Of a DNA stretch of 10,623 bases, positions 6,505 through 10,623 are shown piece by piece. Position numbers and translations under genes: made by a program. The notes under the pieces were generated by a model, which saw only the letters and a list, made by a program, of their open reading frames with translations, was not told where the DNA came from and ran no database searches. Source of the DNA: CAMDWQ01 sp964543965 (GTDB lineage Bacteria > Omnitrophota > Gorgyraeia > 2-02-FULL-51-18); contig CAZJAX010000069.1 of the NCBI GenBank assembly GCA_964543965.1, positions 1 through 10,623 of the forward strand, given 5' to 3'. Within the stretch, counting starts at the first letter, position 1. Every line of letters begins with the position of its first letter.

Positions 6505-8027
6505 GCGCGTCGATCGCAGATATGAAATCTTCTGAAGGGTCTGTGGCGCGGATGGACGGCTCCTCTGTTCCCGGCGACTCCCGTGAAATGACCCCTCTGA
6601 TCTTCGAGCGCCACTCGCGCAGCGACGCGGACTGGCTGCCCGAGCTGAGCGGCTCGGAAGATGCGGTCCTTAAGAGCATCCCCGAAAAATTCCGCCGCAA
6701 GAAGGAGGCCGAGCTTCCGTCGGTATCGGAGCTGGAGGTCGTGCGCCACTTTACGGCGCTATCCCAGAAAAATTTCTGCGTCGACGCCAATTTTTACCCG
6801 CTCGGCTCCTGCACGATGAAGTACAACCCTAAATCGCTGGACGCCATCGCGTCTTTATCCGCTTTTTCGCTGATACACCCCTACCAGCCTGAAACGCTCG
6901 CTCAGGGAACGCTGAAAATTCTATATGAGATGCAGCGCTTCCTATCAGAGATCACCGGTATGGACGAGTTTACTCTGCAGCCTGCAGCCGGAGCGCACGG
7001 CGAGCTTTGCGGCCTGCTCATCGTCGGCGCTTATCACCGCCATCGCGGCAACAAAAAGACCAAGGTCTTGATCCCAGATTCTGCTCACGGAACCAACCCC
7101 GCGACCGCGGCGCTGTGCGGCTACGAAGTGGTGCAGGTCAAGACCAACGCCAAGGGCCTTGTCGACTTCGCGGATGTGAAGTCCAAGCTCGATTCGAGCG
7201 TCGCGTGCCTCATGATGACCAACCCCAACACCCTCGGCCTCTTCGAAGAAGATATTCTCGAGATCGCCAAAGCGGTGCACGCAGTCGACGGTCTCGTGTA
7301 CTACGACGGCGCCAACATGAACGCGCTTCTCGGCGTCTGTCGTCCGGGGGATATGGGTTTTGACATCGTTCACCTGAATCTTCACAAGACCTTCGCTGTG
7401 CCGCACGGTTCGGGCGGGCCCGGCTCGGGTCCTGTGGGTGTGAAGAAAAACCTGATCCCGTTCCTGCCGGAGCCGCGCGTGCTTCATCACGGAAGCCGGT
7501 ACGGCTTTGAGCAGAGCGCGCCTCAGACCATCGGCAAGCTCCGCTCGTTCTACGGCAACTTCGGAGCCATCATCCGCTCGTACGCGTATATCAAGGCGCT
7601 CGGAGCCGAAGGCCTCAAAGCGGTATCCGAAAACGCCATCATCAACGCCAATTACCTCAAAGCCAAGCTCAAACCTATTTACGATGTGCCCTTCGACGGC
7701 GCCTGCATGCATGAGTTCGTCATGGCCGCGACACGCCAGAAAAAGCGTGGTGTGCGCGCGCTTGACATCGCCAAGCGCCTTCTCGACTTCGGGATCCATG
7801 CGCCTACGGTGTATTTCCCGCTTATCGTTGAAGAGGCGATGATGGTGGAGCCGACAGAGACGGAGTCCAAGGAGACGCTCGACGAATTTGTCCGAGTCCT
7901 GAGTCTCATCGAAAAAGAGATCAACGAAAACCCGCAGACCGTTCTGGACGCACCCCACACGACGCCTATCAGCCGCATTGACGAAGTGGCGGCGGCGCGC
8001 CAGCCGAATCTACGGTATAAAGTTTAA
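6501..8027 (+). CDS. gcvPB: Glycine dehydrogenase (decarboxylating) subunit 2
   Basis: This is the C-terminal half-size, PLP-binding subunit of the two-subunit P-protein. Motifs include LIFERHSR (33-40), VDANFYPLGSCTMKYNPK (94-111), MDEFTLQPAAGAHGE (154-168), DSAHGTNPA (193-201), YDGANMNALLG (268-278) and NLHKTFAVPHGSGGPGSGPV (293-312), with Lys296 as the expected Schiff-base lysine. The start at 6501 overlaps the gcvPA stop and has GGAGG 10 bases upstream, so it is preferred. It gives an N-terminus about 30 residues longer than I expect (Ser/Asp-rich, up to Met30). Internal ATGs at 6552 and 6588 have no ribosome-binding site. At 508 residues it is slightly longer than usual. The gap after it holds a folded repeat but no ordinary terminator. 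Confidence 0.97.
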   Translation: MSASIADMKSSEGSVARMDGSSVPGDSREMTPLIFERHSRSDADWLPELSGSEDAVLKSIPEKFRRKKEAELPSVSELEVVRHFTALSQKNFCVDANFYPLGSCTMKYNPKSLDAIASLSAFSLIHPYQPETLAQGTLKILYEMQRFLSEITGMDEFTLQPAAGAHGELCGLLIVGAYHRHRGNKKTKVLIPDSAHGTNPATAALCGYEVVQVKTNAKGLVDFADVKSKLDSSVACLMMTNPNTLGLFEEDILEIAKAVHAVDGLVYYDGANMNALLGVCRPGDMGFDIVHLNLHKTFAVPHGSGGPGSGPVGVKKNLIPFLPEPRVLHHGSRYGFEQSAPQTIGKLRSFYGNFGAIIRSYAYIKALGAEGLKAVSENAIINANYLKAKLKPIYDVPFDGACMHEFVMAATRQKKRGVRALDIAKRLLDFGIHAPTVYFPLIVEEAMMVEPTETESKETLDEFVRVLSLIEKEINENPQTVLDAPHTTPISRIDEVAAARQPNLRYKV

Positions 8028-8040
8028 TTTCTGGAGCTAG

Positions 8041-8200
8041 TGCTGGGCGGCCGGGAAACCTTTTGTGCCGGCGTATAATTTGCCCCTCCGAGGCAAATTA
8101 TACCCAGAGATGAGGGCTGGCTCGTCAGGCCTGCACGGCCTGACTCCATGGCCGCTCGCCTCATCTAAGCGCCGCAAAAAGATTTCCCGACCGCCCACCA
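8041..8200. repeat. Large imperfect inverted repeat folding as a three-way junction (possible structured RNA or palindromic element)
   Basis: The gap 8028-8210 is nearly all one folded unit. Outer arms 8044-8072 and 8171-8197 pair over about 25 bases: GGGCGG/CCGCCC, CGGGAAA/TTTCCCG, then CTTTT/AAAAG and GGC/GCC with small bulges. Inside are two hairpins. Hairpin I has a perfect 12-bp stem (8073-8084 with 8092-8103) and loop CCTCCGA. Hairpin II has GATGAGG/CCTCATC (8109-8115, 8159-8165) around a perfect 8-bp stem GTCAGGCC/GGCCTGAC (8124-8131, 8137-8144). Linkers are only 5 bases each. The two C-A mismatches in the outer arm would be G-U pairs in a - strand transcript, a hint of orientation. 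No T-tract follows either end. No family is recognised. Confidence 0.7.
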
Positions 8201-8210
8201 TAATAAAATT
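8199..8210 (+). promoter_or_regulatory. Possible -10 element for a leaderless start of the lipoate ligase-family gene
   Basis: CATAAT (8199-8204) matches the sigma-70 -10 consensus at five of six positions and is followed by exactly 6 bases before ATG 8211, which would place the transcript start on the ATG. No Shine-Dalgarno sequence precedes this gene. No -35 hexamer is recognisable 16-18 bases upstream, so support is weak. Confidence 0.3.
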
Positions 8211-8924
8211 ATGATAAAAATGCGCCTTATTCTTGACTCGCCCCGGTCCGCCTCGTTCAACATGGCGGCAGACGAAGTCCTCATGGAAGGGCAGAGGCTG
8301 CCCGATGCCCAACCGACGCTGCGCGTCTATTTCTGGACGGATCCCGCGATCTCGATCGGCTATTTTCAGGACGTCACGCGCACAGCGCACCGCTTCAAGT
8401 CTTCGGCAGGAGAAAAGAAGATCGTGCGCAGGATCACGGGCGGAGGCCTCGTCCACCACGGCGAAGACCTCACGTTTTCGCTGGCTCTCAAAGACAAAAA
8501 CCCTTTTTTGCCTACCGACGTGAAGATGTCCTACCTTAAAGTAAACGAAGCGCTGAGGACAGGACTCAAAGGCTCATATCCCGAAGTGGACTATGCGGAT
8601 TGCAAGACGGTGCCGTCGGGCCGAGGAGACGGGGAGAGGATATGCTTTGAAAAACCCTCCTGCTATGACCTTCTGATCGACGGTAAAAAGGTCGTCGGAG
8701 CCAGTCAGCGCCGAAGAGACGGCGTCATCCTGCATCAGTCGTCTGTTTATCTGCAGGAGCCGCGGCGCGTGCTGACAGAGAAGATCGTCGAAGGGTTCCG
8801 CGCGCTCTGGAACGTGGATTTTGAGGAAAGACATTTCGGTGCGGAGGAGCTGGCGAAGATCAAAGAAGTCGAGAAGCAGAGGTACGGTTCGCCCGAATGG
8901 GCGAGCCCCGTTATTTCGGGCTAG
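8211..8924 (+). CDS. Lipoate-protein ligase A / octanoyltransferase (LipM-like) family protein
   Basis: This 237-residue protein belongs to the biotin/lipoate protein ligase fold. It carries RLILDSPRSASFNMAADE (5-22), RVYFWTDPAISIGYFQ (38-53), RRITGGGLVHHGEDLTFS (73-90) and DGKKVVGASQRRRDGVILHQSS (158-179). Lys160 is at the position of the conserved lysine. It has only the catalytic domain and lacks the C-terminal accessory domain of E. coli LplA. Cys145 in ICFEKPSCYDL sits, from my recollection of the family, where LipM-type octanoyltransferases carry their catalytic Cys. It may therefore transfer octanoate from ACP to GcvH instead of ligating free lipoate. Its position after gcvTHPAPB fits GcvH modification. 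ATG 8211 is used; ATG 8220 is an in-frame alternative, and neither has a ribosome-binding site. Confidence 0.85.
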   Translation: MIKMRLILDSPRSASFNMAADEVLMEGQRLPDAQPTLRVYFWTDPAISIGYFQDVTRTAHRFKSSAGEKKIVRRITGGGLVHHGEDLTFSLALKDKNPFLPTDVKMSYLKVNEALRTGLKGSYPEVDYADCKTVPSGRGDGERICFEKPSCYDLLIDGKKVVGASQRRRDGVILHQSSVYLQEPRRVLTEKIVEGFRALWNVDFEERHFGAEELAKIKEVEKQRYGSPEWASPVISG

Positions 8925-8938
8925 GACTTTTCTTTTTT
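8904..8938 (+). terminator. Possible intrinsic terminator at the end of the lipoate ligase-family gene
   Basis: AGCCC (8904-8908) pairs with GGGCT (8918-8922) and is followed by a T-rich tract (8928-8938), the arrangement of a rho-independent terminator for + strand transcripts. The 5-bp stem is short, its loop is 9 bases, and the T-tract is interrupted and starts 5 bases after the stem. The same T-rich DNA encodes the Lys/Glu tail of the opposite small gene, which alone could explain it. Confidence 0.3.
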
Positions 8939-9070
8939 GGACTTTTCTTTCTTATCGTAGCAGTCGGGGCAATTGTAGAGAGGTTTGGCCAGTACCCGGT
9001 CGTAACCGGTGTCGACGATGACACGTTTTACTTCGGCGCTTTCTTTTCCGCAGGTGTCGCACTTGATCAT
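8921..9070 (-). CDS. Small putative zinc-ribbon protein, 49 residues, function unknown
   Basis: The - strand frame from ATG (9070-9068) to TAG (8923-8921) encodes 49 residues beginning MIKCDTCGKESAEV. Two CxxC pairs, Cys4/Cys7 (CDTC) and Cys34/Cys37 (CPDC), are 26 residues apart, as in a zinc ribbon. Between them lies DTGYDRVLAKPLYN; the tail is Lys/Glu-rich (KKEKSKKEKS). No other start is possible: TAA precedes the ATG in frame at 9082-9080. Its stop and the stop of the + strand lipoate ligase-family gene share the palindrome CTAG at 8921-8924. TTGACT (9105-9100), a 17-base spacer and TAATCT (9082-9077) precede it and predict transcription from the ATG itself. I do not recognise a named family; the first CxxC loosely recalls MqsA/YgiT-type zinc fingers, but the protein is too short for that family. 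Confidence 0.75.
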   Translation of the reverse strand: MIKCDTCGKESAEVKRVIVDTGYDRVLAKPLYNCPDCYDKKEKSKKEKS

Positions 9071-9076
9071 GCAGAC

Positions 9077-9105
9077 AGATTAGCAACTCCCGGCGTCCAA
9101 GTCAA
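9077..9105 (-). promoter_or_regulatory. Candidate promoter of the small zinc-ribbon gene
   Basis: On the - strand, TTGACT (9105-9100) is followed after 17 bases by TAATCT (9082-9077). The -35 matches consensus at five of six positions. The -10 matches only three of six, but these include the key first T, second A and last T. The -10 ends 6 bases before the ATG, so the message would be leaderless. Confidence 0.4.
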
Positions 9106-9134
9106 CCGCCTCCGGGCTTACGGTTCCGGAATGC

Positions 9135-9162
9135 TTGACTTTAGGAGTCAATCCAGTATAGT
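9135..9162 (+). promoter_or_regulatory. Candidate sigma-70 promoter of the arginine decarboxylase gene
   Basis: TTGACT (9135-9140), a 16-base spacer and TATAGT (9157-9162) form a good sigma-70-like promoter with a start near 9169 and a leader of about 38 bases. The -35 is half of the inverted repeat TTGACT-TTAGG-AGTCAA (9135-9151). The -10 overlaps a second inverted repeat, AGTAAA/TTTACT (9160-9165, 9173-9178). Either could be an operator. Confidence 0.5.
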
Positions 9163-9189
9163 AAACCTACAATTTACTGATCATTTTTC

Positions 9190-9195
9190 AGGAGG
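9190..9195 (+). promoter_or_regulatory. Ribosome-binding site of the arginine decarboxylase gene
   Basis: AGGAGG is a perfect Shine-Dalgarno core, 11 bases before ATG 9207. The spacing is slightly long, but no nearer in-frame start exists. Confidence 0.7.
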
Positions 9196-9206
9196 AAAGA
9201 CAGACG

Positions 9207-9821
9207 ATGGGCGTTGCACCTGCAAACGGAACGGACAAGACACAGACTCTTCAAGATCATCTTGATATGGGCCAGCAGCTTTTGGTCCCTAAAAAAATGT
9301 TTTTCACCAAGGGCGTGGGGTCTCACAAACACGAACTGCGTTCCTTCGAGCTGGCCCTTCGTGACGCCGGCATCGAAAAGTGCAATATCGTCCACGTCTC
9401 GAGCATCTTTCCGCCCAACTGCGAACTCATTTCCAAGAACGAAGGCCAGAAGTATATCTATCCCGGCATGATCACGTTTGCTGTCACGGCGCGTACCGCT
9501 TCCAACGAAGCCCGCCGCCTGATCGCGGCCTCGATCGGCTGCGCGATCCCTTCCGACCGCAACACTTACGGCTATCTCTCCGAGCACTACGCCTACGGCC
9601 AGACCGAAAAAGAGGCCGGTGACACCGCCGAAGACCTCGCGGCCGCTATGCTTGCTTCCACGCTCGGCATCGACATCGATGAAGACAAGAGCTGGGACGA
9701 AAAGGAAGAGATTTTCCGGATTTCCGACAAAGTCGTCAAAACGACTAACGTGACGCAGTCCGCCATGGTCGAAAAGGGCGGATACACCACAGTCGTCGCT
9801 GCCGGCGTCTTTATTTTCTAA
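9207..9821 (+). CDS. pdaD: Pyruvoyl-dependent arginine decarboxylase
   Basis: This enzyme decarboxylates L-arginine to agmatine, a first step to polyamines or part of acid resistance. It uses a self-made pyruvoyl group and not PLP. The 204-residue protein has KKMFFTKGVGSHKHELRSFE (29-48), the processing region NIVHVSSIFPPNCE (60-73), YPGMITFAVTAR (85-96), YGYLSEHYAYG (121-131) and a C-terminus ending GGYTTVVAAGVFIF. By analogy with the archaeal enzyme, self-cleavage would fall between Ser65 and Ser66, leaving Ser66 as the pyruvoyl residue; Glu126 is the likely catalytic acid. It has its own promoter-like sequence and ribosome-binding site and is divergent from the small zinc-ribbon gene. No agmatine-using gene is adjacent. 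Bacterial members of this family are scattered (chlamydiae and some uncultivated phyla). Confidence 0.92.
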   Translation: MGVAPANGTDKTQTLQDHLDMGQQLLVPKKMFFTKGVGSHKHELRSFELALRDAGIEKCNIVHVSSIFPPNCELISKNEGQKYIYPGMITFAVTARTASNEARRLIAASIGCAIPSDRNTYGYLSEHYAYGQTEKEAGDTAEDLAAAMLASTLGIDIDEDKSWDEKEEIFRISDKVVKTTNVTQSAMVEKGGYTTVVAAGVFIF

Positions 9822-9838
9822 ACCCCTTAGTTACACGG

Positions 9839-9893
9839 GCCGCGCGTTCGCGGCTTACGTCTGAGATCTGTTAATAAATACGCAGATTTTTTT
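9839..9893 (+). terminator. Possible terminator after the arginine decarboxylase gene
   Basis: A perfect hairpin GCCGCG-CGTT-CGCGGC (9839-9854) lies 18 bases after the stop but has no T-tract directly behind it. A second, weaker hairpin, ATCTG/CAGAT (9866-9870, 9883-9887) with a 12-base loop, is followed by a seven-T run (9887-9893). Together they plausibly end the transcript; which part acts is unclear. Confidence 0.4.
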
Positions 9894-9895
9894 CG

Positions 9896-9925
9896 TTGTT
9901 TTTTGGCTTTAGAAAGCTCTATAAT
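9896..9925 (+). promoter_or_regulatory. Candidate promoter of the DUF4912 gene
   Basis: A perfect -10 hexamer TATAAT (9920-9925) is preceded after 18 bases by a weak -35, TTGTTT (9896-9901). The predicted start is near 9932, directly before ATG 9933 of a six-codon frame, leaving at most about 20 bases before the DUF4912 start. Confidence 0.45.
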
Positions 9926-9932
9926 AAGAGTA

Positions 9933-9953
9933 ATGGATGCCGCCGAAAAATGA
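9933..9953 (+). other. Possible six-codon leader ORF (MDAAEK) before the DUF4912 gene
   Basis: ATG 9933 opens a frame of six codons that ends in TGA (9951-9953). This stop overlaps the tandem ATGs (9950, 9953) of the DUF4912 gene, which itself has no Shine-Dalgarno sequence. A ribosome finishing the leader could restart on the gene. It may equally be chance: another upstream ATG (9937) opens a nine-codon frame across the same place. Confidence 0.25.
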
Positions 9954-10623
9954 TGAAAAAACCTAAATCTAAAACCGGTAAAACCAAGTCCTCCGCGGCC
10001 TCCAAGTCCCGCAAATCTCCCGCTAAAGCCATCCGCAAGATCATCAAGAAGATCAAAGTCGTCAGCAGAAAGATCCCGGTGCGTCCCAGGATCTCGAAGA
10101 AAGCGCCGCTTGAGACGCTCGTGCTCAAAGAGGGCTTCGTGAAGCCCGGCGCCGCGAGACCTGAACCCGGCCCGCTTCCGGACAGGCGCCTGCCTCCGTA
10201 TTACAGCGAGAACAAGCTTGTTCTTTTGGTGCGCGACCCTTGGTGGATCTATGCTTACTGGGAAGTGACGCCCGGGCGAGAGGCCGAAGTCATGCATGAG
10301 ATCTACAAGAGCGGGCTTTACCGGGAAAAGACCGTGCTTCGCGTCTACGACGTGACGGGGACGTCGATCGGCGCGCCCAACGACTTTTTCGACATCGAGA
10401 TCAATTATCTCAACAGCAACTGGTACATTGATGTCGGCGCTCCTGACCGAGAATGGATCTCCGAGATCGGCATCAAGACGCGCGACGGCCGCTTTTTTAT
10501 GCTCGTGCGCTCAAACGCCGTGAAGACTCCGCCTTTCGGGATCTCTGATGTGCTGGACGAAGAGTGGATGATGCCGGACGAGATGTACTACAAGCTTCTG
10601 GGGATCATGGGCGGCTTCGAATC
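9950..10623 (+). CDS. DUF4912 domain protein with basic N-terminal tail (3' end outside window)
   Basis: The frame is open from ATG 9950 (a second ATG follows at 9953) to the window end, 224 codons so far. Residues 1-51 are extremely rich in Lys, Arg and Ser (MMKKPKSKTGKTKSS, SRKSPAKAIRK) and are probably disordered. A Pro-rich linker (about 67-83) leads to the DUF4912 hallmark ENKLVLLVRDPWWIYAYWEV (87-106), then VLRVYDVTG (129-137) and NSNWYIDVGAPDREWISEIG (155-174). The domain's function is not known to me. From memory it is found in several bacterial phyla, sometimes beside alpha-glucan branching enzyme genes, which could be tested in the downstream sequence. No signal peptide or membrane segment is visible. 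The basic tail suggests contact with nucleic acid or another acidic polymer; that is inference only. Confidence 0.85.
   Translation, partial: MMKKPKSKTGKTKSSAASKSRKSPAKAIRKIIKKIKVVSRKIPVRPRISKKAPLETLVLKEGFVKPGAARPEPGPLPDRRLPPYYSENKLVLLVRDPWWIYAYWEVTPGREAEVMHEIYKSGLYREKTVLRVYDVTGTSIGAPNDFFDIEINYLNSNWYIDVGAPDREWISEIGIKTRDGRFFMLVRSNAVKTPPFGISDVLDEEWMMPDEMYYKLLGIMGGFE

Noticed and set aside
6945..7958. 337-codon open frame on the - strand
   Set aside because: It lies wholly inside gcvPB, whose motifs are complete. The frame has no recognisable domain and arises from strong third-position GC bias.
8074..8102. Bidirectional promoter from TATAAT in hairpin I
   Set aside because: No acceptable -35 hexamer lies 16-18 bases upstream on either strand, and the two copies follow automatically from the palindrome.
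8041..8200. Ordinary rho-independent terminator of the gcv operon
   Set aside because: Stable stems are present but no T-run follows on either strand, and the multi-stem architecture is far larger than a terminator.
8041..8200. Insertion sequence or MITE with target-site duplication
   Set aside because: I could not find a matching direct repeat at both edges and no transposase is present. A mobile origin is left open, not claimed.
9160..9178. BirA-type biotin operator
   Set aside because: AGTAAACC and TACAA superficially recall the BirA site, but half-sites and spacing do not match and the gene downstream is not biotin-related.
9827..10297. 156-codon open frame on the - strand
   Set aside because: It is antisense to the DUF4912 gene; its translation is Gly/Phe/Arg-rich without motifs, while the + frame has clear hallmarks.

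Overview
The window reads as a chromosomal segment of a moderately GC-rich bacterium (mid-50s % GC by eye). It is almost fully coding, nearly all on the + strand, with many 4-base start/stop overlaps. No plasmid, phage, transposase, CRISPR or stable-RNA signature is visible. Three features hint at an uncultivated lineage such as Omnitrophota or Elusimicrobiota: a bacterial pyruvoyl-dependent arginine decarboxylase, a DUF4912 protein and a two-subunit glycine decarboxylase. That placement is inference from gene content only.

Bases 1-3578 hold a compact biotin operon, bioB (3' part only), bioF, bioA, bioD, in which every gene overlaps the next. Together they convert pimeloyl thioester plus alanine to 8-amino-7-oxononanoate (KAPA), then to diaminopelargonate, dethiobiotin and biotin. 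A nested palindrome at 324-374 forms the unusual end of bioB and runs into the bioF start codon.

Bases 3639-8027 hold the glycine cleavage system, gcvT, gcvH, gcvPA, gcvPB, lacking only the shared dihydrolipoamide dehydrogenase. A lipoate ligase/octanoyltransferase-family gene (8211-8924) follows and could attach the lipoyl group or its octanoyl precursor to GcvH. The 183-base gap between gcvPB and this gene is filled by a large folded inverted repeat (8041-8200) with a three-way-junction shape. I regard it as the most interesting unexplained structure here.

Bases 8921-9070 encode, on the - strand, a 49-residue protein with two CxxC pairs that a length-filtered gene caller would miss. It is convergent with the ligase gene, and the two stop codons share the palindrome CTAG. 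It is divergent from a pyruvoyl-dependent arginine decarboxylase (9207-9821), across a 136-base region with three TTGACT hexamers and two short inverted repeats. The window ends inside a DUF4912 gene (9950 onward) with a very basic N-terminal tail. In several places a -10-like hexamer lies exactly 6 bases before an ATG, which suggests leaderless transcripts.
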